Origin: Bacillota bacterium
Lineage (GTDB): Bacteria > Bacillota > UBA4882 > UBA8346
Direction of reading: 5' to 3'
DNA: 64,000 nt
Assembly: GCA_023429995.1 (NCBI GenBank)
Contig: JAEZCE010000019.1
Location: forward strand, 17,935 to 81,934
Shown: positions 20,685-29,699 of the stretch, one piece after another
How the letters are laid out: the number at the start of each line of letters is the position of its first letter
Numbering within the stretch: position 1 is the stretch's first letter
Notes under the pieces: model-generated
What the model saw: the letters and a program-made list of their open reading frames with translations, nothing else
Database searches by the model: none
What the model was told of the DNA's origin: nothing
Made by a program: the position numbers and the translations under genes

Positions 20685-20716
20685 CAAAAACTTCCTTCAA
20701 GAATAATTGAAGGAAG
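20685..20716 (-). terminator. intrinsic terminator ending the LPS operon
   Basis: CTTCCTTCAA (20691-20700) and TTGAAGGAAG (20707-20716) form a perfect 10-bp stem with a six-base loop. On the minus strand it is followed by TTTTTGTTT. It lies about 100 bases after the lptD-like stop codon. Confidence 0.88.
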
Positions 20717-20820
20717 CCTCTATAGAAAATATTTTTATCACACACCAAATCCTTTATTATTGGAAAGAAAATTTCGATACTCCCCTTTTCAAAACTTTGG
20801 GAAGCAACGCAAAAGATGAA

Positions 20821-22320
20821 TTAAAAGCGAATATTAAATCCGGTAACTATTGACCGTTTCGCCTCATCCCAGCCAAGGCTCAGATTCAAACAGTCCGTTC
20901 CGTAATGAATCTGATAAATCTGATGAATCCATAGGGACTCCGTAGAATTATATGTTCCACTAAAGCCCAATGAATAGGTTTGGTTAAGAGGAATTTCTCC
21001 ATTATAGAGCCAATTCGAGCCGATTTTGAATTCGTCCAGATAATCGCCCCAATCATCTCCACCTTCCATCGTATATAAGCGCAGTAAACTCAAAGTAAAA
21101 TATGGATGGGGATTATAATCCAGACGGTATCCGCCATAAGTGCCCCCATACTCTGTTCCGTCCTCATCTTTGGAAACTTTACGGCTTAACATCCCAACTT
21201 GCCAGCGGCCCAAGGGGCTCTCCCAGTATTTGCGGGTAAATGAAAACCCCAACTCTGTGGCATCATTGGACGAAAAACTTTTCGACCCATCAAGGGTTGC
21301 AACAAACAACGGCCTGTCATAGGTTATTTTGTCCCCAAAGCCATACCCTTCAGAATCGGTATTGAAATAGATTCCGGTATAATTAGAGATATCATTTTTC
21401 TTCGCATTCAGTCCTAATTGTAAAGTTGAATAATCCTTCGAACGATAGATGGTGGCAATTCGCCAATCCATATTTTTATTTATCGGGGCAGAGTAGCGAT
21501 ATCCGAACTTTAAGCCGTCATCGTGATTATAATCAAGTTGAATATCGGGAAACCAAATATCCGTCATGTCGAAAATTTTGGATGGCAGATAAAAAACCGG
21601 CACTCCTTTTAGCTGAAGAATAATGCTTTTTAATTCCAGATAACGACCGTCATAAACTCCCTCTTTGGCTACAAATTGATATTCCGGATGGTCCATCTCA
21701 CAGCGGGTCATCTTGAGATTCTTGAAATAATATAAAGTACCGTTTAAAATCATACTGTCCGCATGAACCAAGGCATCCCGGTTTTTAGTATGCAAAACCA
21801 TGGAGACTGCTTCCGAAGACCCTGTCCCGTTTTTCAAATCATAGTTTAAGGTTTCAGTTTCAAAGGTCCCGTTGCTATTGGTTACTTTCACTTCACCAAC
21901 CGCTTTAGCGAATTCTTGTTTATTGTTATAATTCAATTGCCTGGCTGTCAAGGTGATTGCATCCGGAGATTTCATATGCACCCCGCCGGTAGCCTGCGCC
22001 TCTCCGGTATTAAGATCGTAGACTAGTCTTTCAGACTGCATAACAATTCCGGTTTGTGATGTTAATTTAACGTTCCCGTTAGCTTCTACCAAACCTGACT
22101 TATAATTATATTGAATTCGATCCGCTTCGATAACCCCGAAATCATAAGTGACTTTTACATTTTTCTCAGCAGTCGTAGTATCCGACGATAAATCAGTTTT
22201 CACAAAACCTTCGGCAACAATATTTGCTTCTGTTGCTGCAGCATAAACCGGAGAGAGGTTTCCGATAATCGGGCTCAAAGCTATCCATAGTAATCCAAAA
22301 ATTGCCACTCGTTTATTAAT
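20821..22320 (-). CDS. lptD: LptD/OstA-like LPS-assembly outer-membrane protein
   Basis: About 499 residues, shorter than proteobacterial LptD (about 780). A signal peptide ends near SPVYAA; an OstA/LptA-type beta-jellyroll follows (GVIEADRIQYNYKSGLVEANGNVKL, ...), then a C-terminal beta-barrel with alternating strands and a terminal F (TGFNIRF). It would insert LPS into the outer leaflet. The start is uncertain: a GTG at 22308 lies 21 bases from GGAGG, while an ATT at 22320 lies at proper spacing and adds the K-R of a normal signal peptide. It is the last gene of the lpx-lpt operon. Confidence 0.85.
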   Translation of the reverse strand: MNKRVAIFGLLWIALSPIIGNLSPVYAAATEANIVAEGFVKTDLSSDTTTAEKNVKVTYDFGVIEADRIQYNYKSGLVEANGNVKLTSQTGIVMQSERLVYDLNTGEAQATGGVHMKSPDAITLTARQLNYNNKQEFAKAVGEVKVTNSNGTFETETLNYDLKNGTGSSEAVSMVLHTKNRDALVHADSMILNGTLYYFKNLKMTRCEMDHPEYQFVAKEGVYDGRYLELKSIILQLKGVPVFYLPSKIFDMTDIWFPDIQLDYNHDDGLKFGYRYSAPINKNMDWRIATIYRSKDYSTLQLGLNAKKNDISNYTGIYFNTDSEGYGFGDKITYDRPLFVATLDGSKSFSSNDATELGFSFTRKYWESPLGRWQVGMLSRKVSKDEDGTEYGGTYGGYRLDYNPHPYFTLSLLRLYTMEGGDDWGDYLDEFKIGSNWLYNGEIPLNQTYSLGFSGTYNSTESLWIHQIYQIHYGTDCLNLSLGWDEAKRSIVTGFNIRF

Positions 22321-22337
22321 TGATATTCTCCTCCGTA

Positions 22338-23264
22338 TTATTGAATTGTGTAAATTCTTAACGGTTCCTTCACCTGCAAATAAAATTCCGTACCTTGGGG
22401 TATGTTTTTTTCTTTCCCCTTGACTGCAAATCCAAGCAAAATTCCACCCGGGCCAAAAGCCATCATACCGGCCGCGCTGGCGCCAACTGATAACCGGCGG
22501 GAATAATCCATACTTCGGGCTTTCACACCATAAATCATAGAAACCGGAGTCCCATCCAAGGCTTTTATCTCGGCAAAATCCAACATCAAATTGGCGTCAC
22601 GGCCCCAATTCTCAGGACGGTTGACTGCTTGAAGGGTTCCTTCTCCATTCAGACCTTTTGGAAAAACCAAAAAATCATCTACCAAAACAGATTCAACCAC
22701 TTCAAATTGAAACCGGGTTCCCGGTTTACTTTGTGCAGAATCCAAGGGATTAACCATCCGGACTTTCACTAAAGTGCCTTCGGTAACCGTTACCCATTTA
22801 CCCTTGATGACGCCGTCAGGAAATACCTGATTGATTAATTTTTCCAATCGCTTGGTTACCGGTCCCGTATAAGCCATATTAAATAACGATTTCTCTACCG
22901 ATTCCAAACGGGTTTGTATGGGTCCGGCATAACTTCTTTTGAAAAGGACCCACTCCAAAGCTTGAATTTTATAGAGTAAAGAAACATCATGAGGCTGATT
23001 CTCATATATTAAGGTATCCAAACGGCTTAAACGCTCGACAATCGAATCAGCAAAACTTCTTCCCGTAGTAATTTGTTCCAAATTGCCGAGTCTATCCAGC
23101 AAACCGCTATCCTCATCCGATCTACCAATCATATTGACTTCCAAGTCCGATAACCACTGTAAAGGATTTCTGGTAGCGGTTCTCTCAGCGGCCACGTTAG
23201 TTCCGGACATCAAGAGCAGTAAAAACAACATAACCAACAGGCCTGAGTACTTGAGTCTTACCAT
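22338..23264 (-). CDS. secreted repeat protein of the LPS operon
   Basis: 308 residues with a signal peptide (about 1-25). Residues about 33-150 hold roughly five copies of a 30-35-residue unit: a short L-x-x-(L/V)-E helix, then GRS or a variant, then a polar stretch ending RL. The rest is a beta-rich domain (VTVTEGTLVKVRMVNPLDS...) ending near a glycine-rich segment (GGILLGFAVKG). Repeat proteins with this R-L-x-x-L-E rhythm occur in diderm Firmicutes. Role unknown; probably periplasmic and linked to outer-membrane assembly by position. Confidence 0.6.
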   Translation of the reverse strand: MVRLKYSGLLVMLFLLLLMSGTNVAAERTATRNPLQWLSDLEVNMIGRSDEDSGLLDRLGNLEQITTGRSFADSIVERLSRLDTLIYENQPHDVSLLYKIQALEWVLFKRSYAGPIQTRLESVEKSLFNMAYTGPVTKRLEKLINQVFPDGVIKGKWVTVTEGTLVKVRMVNPLDSAQSKPGTRFQFEVVESVLVDDFLVFPKGLNGEGTLQAVNRPENWGRDANLMLDFAEIKALDGTPVSMIYGVKARSMDYSRRLSVGASAAGMMAFGPGGILLGFAVKGKEKNIPQGTEFYLQVKEPLRIYTIQ

Positions 23265-23273
23265 GGCTTCCTC

Positions 23274-24647
23274 CTAAAAATGCAATGCTAAGGATCCTGA
23301 AACAATTGGTTTATCAAAATCAACCAGGCGATAGGCCAGCCAAAGAGTAACCCAATCATTATAATTGATTCCAAAAGATGTGGTTGTGAGCCATCCTTCC
23401 TGCAAGTTAGAATTGTCAAAAGACTGATAAGCCAAAAAAGTCCAATAATCATTCAAATGATAATTAATTCCGGCGTTGGCCTTGGGACTCGATATTCCTA
23501 GAATGTTATCCATATTCCAATCTCCTCCCGGATCCATAAAATCAAGGCCCCATAAGTTTTTGGGGTAGGGGATAACCGTCGGATATTCAATGTTGAATTG
23601 CATGGTTTTTAAATGAGTACCTACAATTACGTCTAAATCAATCGGAACCAATAAATTGATATTACTCCCGCTCCCCTCCAGCGGATTGGCTATTGGAAGA
23701 TTAAGTCTGGCGCCGGATAAATTATTGTTATCAATAAAATTTGTGGTATATACCAAAAAATCTCCTACTTTTATGCCTTGGTTGAGATTACCCACAAAAG
23801 CTTTTGTCTTAAGATCCGTCTCCTGGGGCAAATAACCATTTAACGGCAAAATACCATTGACAGACCATAAACTGTCGACCCACTGAATTTGATTAACTTC
23901 ATCCAATAACGGCAAAACCTCGTTGTTTATATATAAATTTTGGTTGTTACCATTAGCTGAAGAGTCCGCTTTCCATTCAATAGGAAATAAAAAATATCCA
24001 TGAATGGATTGTATATTATTCAACGGCAAATAACCTTTTACAACTAGCAATGGCTTTTTACTCCCCGGTTGATAAAATACATTAAAACTGGATTCGTCAC
24101 CACTTAAAAGAAAAGCATAATTTGACCGGACATATTCTAGCGGAATAAATATAAATATTTTTCTTTGTTGCTTGTTAAAATATTGTCCGAAATAATAATT
24201 AGGTTGCTGGATGCCAACCTTATTTTTAGAAATAATATTATCAAGGTCCTGATATTCACCGGTCTCAAGCCTGATTTTAGACAGATTGGGATGAACTTGG
24301 TCAATATCGGTTATTTGAACTCCCAAATCGGTTAATTCCATTTGAAACTCGGCTATTAATTTTTGCAGAATTTCAACTTCGCTATCAGGCATATTTTGGG
24401 CAGTCGTTTGACTGGTGATAAAACCTTTTATGTAATAAGCAATTTCAAAACGGGAGAGTTGATTTCCGGAATTAACCCAATCCGCCGGATAATCAGCGAT
24501 GAAGCCTTTTTGCTTCAAAAAGCCCATGGCTTGATAAATCCATGGTTCCAGGGAAGTTTTACGTAGAGGACCCTCCCCATAACAGATCCCCGTTAGCATC
24601 ATCGTAAGGATAAGCATCCATATGCTTTTTTTGTAGTCGCCAATCAT
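23274..24647 (-). CDS. outer-membrane beta-barrel with degenerate SLH module
   Basis: 457 residues with a signal peptide. Residues about 34-78 (WIYQAMGFLKQKGFIADYPADWVNSGNQLSRFEIAYYIKGFI) resemble one S-layer-homology repeat. A helical spacer follows (about 85-115, ILQKLIAEFQMELTDLGVQI), then a barrel-like domain ending in a C-terminal F (LALHF). This is the build of OmpM-type proteins, which in Negativicutes tether the outer membrane to peptidoglycan through SLH. Here the SLH is single and lacks a clear TRAE-type motif, so tethering is uncertain. Confidence 0.72.
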   Translation of the reverse strand: MIGDYKKSIWMLILTMMLTGICYGEGPLRKTSLEPWIYQAMGFLKQKGFIADYPADWVNSGNQLSRFEIAYYIKGFITSQTTAQNMPDSEVEILQKLIAEFQMELTDLGVQITDIDQVHPNLSKIRLETGEYQDLDNIISKNKVGIQQPNYYFGQYFNKQQRKIFIFIPLEYVRSNYAFLLSGDESSFNVFYQPGSKKPLLVVKGYLPLNNIQSIHGYFLFPIEWKADSSANGNNQNLYINNEVLPLLDEVNQIQWVDSLWSVNGILPLNGYLPQETDLKTKAFVGNLNQGIKVGDFLVYTTNFIDNNNLSGARLNLPIANPLEGSGSNINLLVPIDLDVIVGTHLKTMQFNIEYPTVIPYPKNLWGLDFMDPGGDWNMDNILGISSPKANAGINYHLNDYWTFLAYQSFDNSNLQEGWLTTTSFGINYNDWVTLWLAYRLVDFDKPIVSGSLALHF

Positions 24648-24730
24648 ACGATCACTTCCTAAAAGCCCATATCATTGAATTGACTCGTCAAAGCCTTCTT
24701 GGTTTCCATTGGTGGAACTATCATTAAAGG

Positions 24731-25144
24731 TCAATCTTCTTTGACCAATGTTGGTGCATTTTTAAGGAAACGTTCAGCTAAAATGACCGCCACATAATCA
24801 TCAAAAGGTTCTCGAGGCATCCTCAGCCCGATAGGAATAAAACGGGCGAAGCCTTTGGTGTTTTCCCTTAAATAACGGTAACGTCCTTCTAAAGTTGATT
24901 TATCTTCATTTACCGTAATAATCGGTTTATTAAAGGAAACCAGACATTGCCGGATATAACTGCTATTGGTACGATCTCCGACAATAATTTTTTTCAACCC
25001 AAACTCTTCATCTAAAGCCGCGACTTTTTCTTTCAACCGTTCCACCGGAATGACCTCTTTGATTAAAACCTGTGCTTTTTCATTCACAACGGCTAAACCA
25101 CATTTTTGGCGTCCCGGATCAATAGCCAATAAATGGATGGATAT
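24731..25144 (-). CDS. YqgF/RuvX-like RNase H-fold protein
   Basis: LLAIDPGRQKCGLAVV matches the N-terminal strand and metal-binding Asp of YqgF-type nucleases; the middle has KIIVGDRT and the end RMPREPFDDYVAVILAERFL with further acidic residues. About 137 residues, the family's usual size. The longest frame opens at a GTG (25180) without a ribosome site; GGAGGG sits at 25151-25156 and the first possible codon at good spacing is ATA at 25144. YqgF proteins process rRNA or act on junctions. Its presence inside the LPS operon is unexplained. Confidence 0.7.
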   Translation of the reverse strand: MSIHLLAIDPGRQKCGLAVVNEKAQVLIKEVIPVERLKEKVAALDEEFGLKKIIVGDRTNSSYIRQCLVSFNKPIITVNEDKSTLEGRYRYLRENTKGFARFIPIGLRMPREPFDDYVAVILAERFLKNAPTLVKED

Positions 25145-25209
25145 ATAAAACCCTCCTCTTAAACCACAAGTACTATTCACTCAGAGGTTTCATTGGATTT
25201 TCCCATTCT

Positions 25210-26421
25210 TTATAGTGACTTTACAATAAATTTCACCTTAAAATCATCAACCCGGTAGGTGTCATTGGCAGCCACCAAGCATACCTCATATTGACCCGGT
25301 TTTTTCTCTCGGATCAAACTAATCGTTCTGGCAATTTCCGACATTGAAATGATGTCCCGTAAATTTTGGCCTTCCGTAATAATACCGTTGTCAATCGCTT
25401 TGTTATTGGCAATAATCAACATGCTTAGCAAACGATCACGCAGCTCGGTCTCTGAGGCCGTATTTTGAACCACTAACGAAGTAATCACTTGATCGGTCCT
25501 ATAAATCATTTGATTGGGATAACATTCCAATGATACGGTCAGAGGCTCTCCGGCCACTGAATTTTTATCTACAACCACTCGCAGCACGGCTTTATCTTTT
25601 ATCTGGCCAAGCTCCGTGCAAACTTGAGCTACTTTTTGAGGAGCAACCCGTACCGCGTAATCATTTTTTCCGGGGATTTTCGCGCCCCGTTTCAAAGCGA
25701 TTTTATTAATCTTTTTCAAGAACGGTTCAACCAACGTAGAAAATATTTGATTGGTAGGGACGCCCGGCTCGACAATTTCGGCATCCACAATCTCCCCTAC
25801 ATAAAAAATCATCGGTTTATCCACAATATTCTTATTACGATCCTGTAAGCTTTGCAGCCAACCTTCCAAATTTTGAATCTGCTGGCTGAGCCGAGTCTCC
25901 TGCACAGTCAAATTTGTTATCTGATCTTTTAGATCATCATTGATATTCGTTAGATTGACAAGTCGGTCCCGGGCTAAGTTTAAATTTCCTTGAGTACTTG
26001 CCAGATTGCTTGATACCTTGGCGTATTGAGAACGGGTTTCTTGCAGCTGCTTTTCCACCTTAAGCTGTTGGGAAACTGCATTAAGCAAATTACGGTGAAG
26101 TTGATTATATTCTTTTTCTTTATTACTGATTTCAACCGTTAATTGTCCGACTTTTGACGTAGTGGTTTTTAATTCATGCTCAATGCTTTGTAGCCGAAAA
26201 ATCGCGGTGCGGGCGTACTCTGACAGGACAGTCAAAATGAGTAAAGTTAGTCCGGCAATGAAAAAACCTGTACAAACCGTAATAATCATTGAAGTATATT
26301 TAGGCCGAAGGCCAAAAAGGCTAAGACGTCTTTTGCCCACCTTCATGCCGACCCGATCTCCTAAAAGGGCAATTAGGCCACCGAAAATAACCATTGATAC
26401 AATGATAATAATTCCATACAT
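25210..26421 (-). CDS. DUF3084-type membrane coiled-coil protein
   Basis: 403 residues. Two N-terminal membrane helices (about 1-20 and 45-68) are followed by a long coiled coil (about 75-205, TTTSKVGQLTVEISNKEKEYNQ...) and an alpha/beta C-terminal domain (IFYVGEIVDAEIVEPG..., DKAVLRVVVDKNSVAGEPL). This is the DUF3084 architecture, found in cyanobacteria and diderm Firmicutes near envelope genes. The protein probably spans the periplasm with its coiled coil. Role unknown; context suggests LPS export or envelope organisation. Confidence 0.75.
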   Translation of the reverse strand: MYGIIIIVSMVIFGGLIALLGDRVGMKVGKRRLSLFGLRPKYTSMIITVCTGFFIAGLTLLILTVLSEYARTAIFRLQSIEHELKTTTSKVGQLTVEISNKEKEYNQLHRNLLNAVSQQLKVEKQLQETRSQYAKVSSNLASTQGNLNLARDRLVNLTNINDDLKDQITNLTVQETRLSQQIQNLEGWLQSLQDRNKNIVDKPMIFYVGEIVDAEIVEPGVPTNQIFSTLVEPFLKKINKIALKRGAKIPGKNDYAVRVAPQKVAQVCTELGQIKDKAVLRVVVDKNSVAGEPLTVSLECYPNQMIYRTDQVITSLVVQNTASETELRDRLLSMLIIANNKAIDNGIITEGQNLRDIISMSEIARTISLIREKKPGQYEVCLVAANDTYRVDDFKVKFIVKSL

Positions 26422-26440
26422 TTCAGTGCCTCACCCCGTC

Positions 26441-27517
26441 TTAACTTTTCACTTTACAAAACACATAAACTCCGTATCCTGTTAAAGCAATATTGGGTAG
26501 CCACGCCCCTATGAATACAGGTATTGCACCTGTCCTAGCAAAATAATCTCCAATACCCATCAGCACATACCAAATTAAAATATAAATAATACAAAGTCCA
26601 AATCCCGCAGCCTTGCTACGCCGTTGCGGCCTAAGCGCCAAAGGGGTCCCCAAAATGGCAAATACCAGACTTGCAAATGGAATCGCCAGCTTATTATTGA
26701 GTTCCACCAATAGACGGTTACGTTCAATACCTGTGGTAAATTTATCGATGTAACGCTTTAATTCGGAAATACTTTGGGCTTCCGGATCAACATTGGTTTG
26801 TTCAATATCTTTTGGAGTGATGTTGAGTTCGTAACGAACCTTCCCTTTATCTACCGTTATCGGAAATAAGCTGTCTGTTGTATATTGATAAATTTGGGCT
26901 TTAGTGAAATACCAACCGCTACCATTCCAATTCATAATCTTAGCTGAAATGGTACGGCGTAAGCTACCTTCTTTCATTTCCTGTATCAGCACGTTGTGCA
27001 ATTCTTTGTTTTTCGGCTCATAAGAATCAGCATAAATCAGCTTTCGAACGTCATCATCCTGAAAAGCTTTATAAAATTGATAAATTTTCCCCGAGGCTTC
27101 CTTCGTCATCGCCCTGGTTTTTAATTGTTCATAAGCTTGGAGCGAAGCCGGAACGACATATTCATTAAGCATCACTCCAAAAATACTAATCAATAAACCG
27201 ATTACTACGATTGGAACCGCTATCCGCCTATAGCTTAAACCTCCTGCCCGCATTGCGATAGTCTCACTATGAGCAGTTAACGTACCAAGGCCCAATAAAA
27301 TTCCTAATAAAACAGAGATTGATGCTCCAATCGTTAAATTTTGAGGGATTGTTAAAGCCAACAGTTCCAAGGTAAAGCCGAGCGAAAGATGCAGTTTCTC
27401 CGCCGCTCGCATCAAATTGAGCATTTGTACGCCCAACAATACGCAGGTAAAAGTAACCATACCTCCTAGAAGCGGCGCCAAAATCGCCTTAATAATATAT
27501 CGAGTTAATATTTTCAT
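26441..27517 (-). CDS. LPS-export permease LptF/LptG (YjgP/YjgQ family)
   Basis: 358 residues. Three N-terminal membrane helices, a periplasmic beta-jellyroll (about 130-265), and three C-terminal helices, the standard LptF/G topology. The first residues (LTRYIIKAILAPLLGGMVTFTCVL) and the PQNLTIGASISVLLGILLGLG segment fit the family. Only one such permease gene is present; an LptB2 complex would need two subunits, so it may form a homodimer or pair with a partner elsewhere. Confidence 0.9.
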   Translation of the reverse strand: MKILTRYIIKAILAPLLGGMVTFTCVLLGVQMLNLMRAAEKLHLSLGFTLELLALTIPQNLTIGASISVLLGILLGLGTLTAHSETIAMRAGGLSYRRIAVPIVVIGLLISIFGVMLNEYVVPASLQAYEQLKTRAMTKEASGKIYQFYKAFQDDDVRKLIYADSYEPKNKELHNVLIQEMKEGSLRRTISAKIMNWNGSGWYFTKAQIYQYTTDSLFPITVDKGKVRYELNITPKDIEQTNVDPEAQSISELKRYIDKFTTGIERNRLLVELNNKLAIPFASLVFAILGTPLALRPQRRSKAAGFGLCIIYILIWYVLMGIGDYFARTGAIPVFIGAWLPNIALTGYGVYVFCKVKS

Positions 27518-27534
27518 TCAAAATGGGCCCCCTG

Positions 27535-28254
27535 TTACATACTGAAGTGTTCACCAAGGTAAAACCGTTTGGCATTTTCATCATTGGCAATATCGGCAGA
27601 ACTTCCGGAAACCAGTATTTCGCCGGCATGCATAATATACGCCCTGTCAGTAATGGCTAACGTTTCGCGAACACTGTGGTCGGTGATTAATATACCCATC
27701 CCTTTGGCCCGCAAGTCATTGATAATACCCTGGATATCTGCGATAGCAATAGGATCAATCCCGGTGAAAGGTTCATCCAGTAAAATAAATTTGGGATCCA
27801 TCGCCAGAGCCCTGGCGATCTCTACCCGGCGCCGTTCTCCCCCGGACAACATATAGCCGTAACTTTTCCGAAGATGACCGATGTGGAATTCATCCATCAA
27901 TTGTTCACAGCGGCTTTTTCGGTAAGAGAGCGGTAAATCCGTTAATTCTAAAATGGCCATAATATTATCCCTTACCGTTAATTTCCTAAATACCGACGCT
28001 TCTTGAGCCAAATAACTCACGCCGTATTTGGAACGTATATGCATGGCCATTGCGGTTACATCATGGTCATAGATATGAATTGATCCCGCATCACAGCGTT
28101 CCAAGCCAACAATCATATAAAAAGTAGTGGTCTTCCCCGCTCCATTGGGTCCGAGTAATCCAACCACTTCACCGGGATTGACTACCAGATCTACACCATT
28201 CACAACTCTACGGCGCTGATATTCCTTAATCAAGCCTTGTACTCTAATTGACAT
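27535..28254 (-). CDS. lptB: LPS-export ABC transporter ATPase LptB
   Basis: 239 residues, full length. Walker A GPNGAGKTT (about 34-42), Q-loop in YLAQEASVFRKL, signature LSGGERRRVEIARAL, Walker B FILLDEPFTGIDP and a switch His in LITDHSVRETL. The S-G-G-E-R-R-R variant is typical of LptB. It powers extraction of LPS by LptF/G toward LptC, LptA and LptD, all encoded in this operon. Confidence 0.96.
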   Translation of the reverse strand: MSIRVQGLIKEYQRRRVVNGVDLVVNPGEVVGLLGPNGAGKTTTFYMIVGLERCDAGSIHIYDHDVTAMAMHIRSKYGVSYLAQEASVFRKLTVRDNIMAILELTDLPLSYRKSRCEQLMDEFHIGHLRKSYGYMLSGGERRRVEIARALAMDPKFILLDEPFTGIDPIAIADIQGIINDLRAKGMGILITDHSVRETLAITDRAYIMHAGEILVSGSSADIANDENAKRFYLGEHFSM

Positions 28255-28266
28255 GCTAAGCCCCCA

Positions 28267-28962
28267 TTACTTAGTTTCATTGATAATCCTGGTCTTAACC
28301 ATACCACTAGCCAAAACTTGATGTGTATCAAAGGAGTACGTTATTTCCGGCGCCGTCATCTCATTCTGATCGCGAATCAAAATCGCATCTCCACTAATAA
28401 CTCCTTTATTTGCGGGCCGATCAAGGATTAACTTATTGCCACGGATCGTATTGGTAGGATTAACGGCCTCCACCGGTCCATAAACAGTGAATAAACCTTT
28501 TTTTATCTCGCCTTCAGCTCGGCTTCCTTTAATTACCCAGTCAAGATAGCGGATAACCACTTGGCCGGATAACTTTACAAATTGGGCCGTGCGGTCCCAT
28601 TCTAAATTATTGCAAGTAGCCGAAGTGGTCCCGTCATAGAGAAAAAAAACATTTTTGCTAGCCACCAAGTGGTCACGATCAATATCGACTACCATTTCGA
28701 CTGATTTTAAGATTCTTGATACCGGTGGTTTTTTATGGGCTTTATCATTTTTATCATGGGATTCATTGTTTGTGCTATCTAAATCTTTCCAATTGGCTTC
28801 TATCAACTGCGATACTGTACCATGATATTTCATCACATTTTTGGCTAAATCAAACTCCCCGCCATGGGGAGCCTTGATTTCCAACTGCCCGGCTGCTGCG
28901 CTTAGGCCATAGGATAAAAACATAAAAACAATAAACAGAGTAGCCCGAATTTTTCGTTTCAT
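28267..28962 (-). CDS. lptA: LPS-transport periplasmic protein LptA (OstA-like)
   Basis: 231 residues with a signal peptide (to about AAAGQ). The body is an OstA/LptA domain: MKYHGTVSQLIEANW, VASKNVFFLYDGTTSATCNNLEWD, VKLSGQVVIRY and ASGMVKTRI show the repeating beta-strand rhythm. It is longer than E. coli LptA (185). It would bridge LptC and LptD across the periplasm. Its ATG overlaps the lptC stop. Confidence 0.85.
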   Translation of the reverse strand: MKRKIRATLFIVFMFLSYGLSAAAGQLEIKAPHGGEFDLAKNVMKYHGTVSQLIEANWKDLDSTNNESHDKNDKAHKKPPVSRILKSVEMVVDIDRDHLVASKNVFFLYDGTTSATCNNLEWDRTAQFVKLSGQVVIRYLDWVIKGSRAEGEIKKGLFTVYGPVEAVNPTNTIRGNKLILDRPANKGVISGDAILIRDQNEMTAPEITYSFDTHQVLASGMVKTRIINETK

Positions 28963-29528
28963 TCATTTGTCCTCTGATAAGACACTTTAGTCTGTCCGTT
29001 AAAGACTGCATGGTCAATTCCCAGATTGGCCACAACTTCTTCGGTTGTGACGATGGCTTGGGATGTTTCCAATATCGCATTTTTTTGAGCGGTGACTTTA
29101 TTGCCCAAAGTGTCCCAAATTACCCGCTCGGCAGTGAGCTTTTTACTTCCATCCATTGCTTTCAATATTACATTCCCGATAATTTCCAATTTGCGCGTTT
29201 TTAAATAAACAACACCCTGATTTCCGGATATTTGATAAGAAGGAACCTTATTGACAAAATAAACCCCTTCAACCTGTTCTAAATTATTGATATCCCCAGT
29301 GGTAGTTTTAATTCTATGAATATTCAATTCCCAATAGGCATTTTGTGTTGAACCGGGAATGGTCATTGTCACGCCTTCAGCCTCATCAAATCCCACAGCA
29401 TCGCCATTACTCAGAGAATCTTGAGCCGTCTTGGGATCCATCCAAAATTTCGGAATCAAAAAACAGGCTGCAAGGATTAAACATAGAGATACTATCAAAA
29501 CCACTAGTTTGAAGTGTTTCTTCAACAT
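28959..29528 (-). CDS. lptC: LPS-export protein LptC
   Basis: 189 residues. One N-terminal membrane helix (about 7-28) and a beta-jellyroll (about 50-185) with GVYFVNKVPSYQISGNQGVVYLKTRKLEIIGNVILK and VTTEEVVANL, the LptC pattern. It anchors LptA to the LptB2-F/G exporter. It lies directly upstream of lptA (ATGA overlap), the conserved lptC-lptA-lptB order. Confidence 0.82.
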   Translation of the reverse strand: MLKKHFKLVVLIVSLCLILAACFLIPKFWMDPKTAQDSLSNGDAVGFDEAEGVTMTIPGSTQNAYWELNIHRIKTTTGDINNLEQVEGVYFVNKVPSYQISGNQGVVYLKTRKLEIIGNVILKAMDGSKKLTAERVIWDTLGNKVTAQKNAILETSQAIVTTEEVVANLGIDHAVFNGQTKVSYQRTNE

Positions 29529-29699
29529 TCAGTCTTTCTCTTTTCCGAATAAATTTCCACCCTTATATAAACGTTAAATATCCTTCTAAGTTTCGCTGCC
29601 AACTAAGGAATTCCTGCCGCAGAAGATGAATCGGCAGGTGTAAAATTAACCCTGCGGATTATTCTTTTACCATTATTTCAATAAAGTCTCCCTTGCCGA

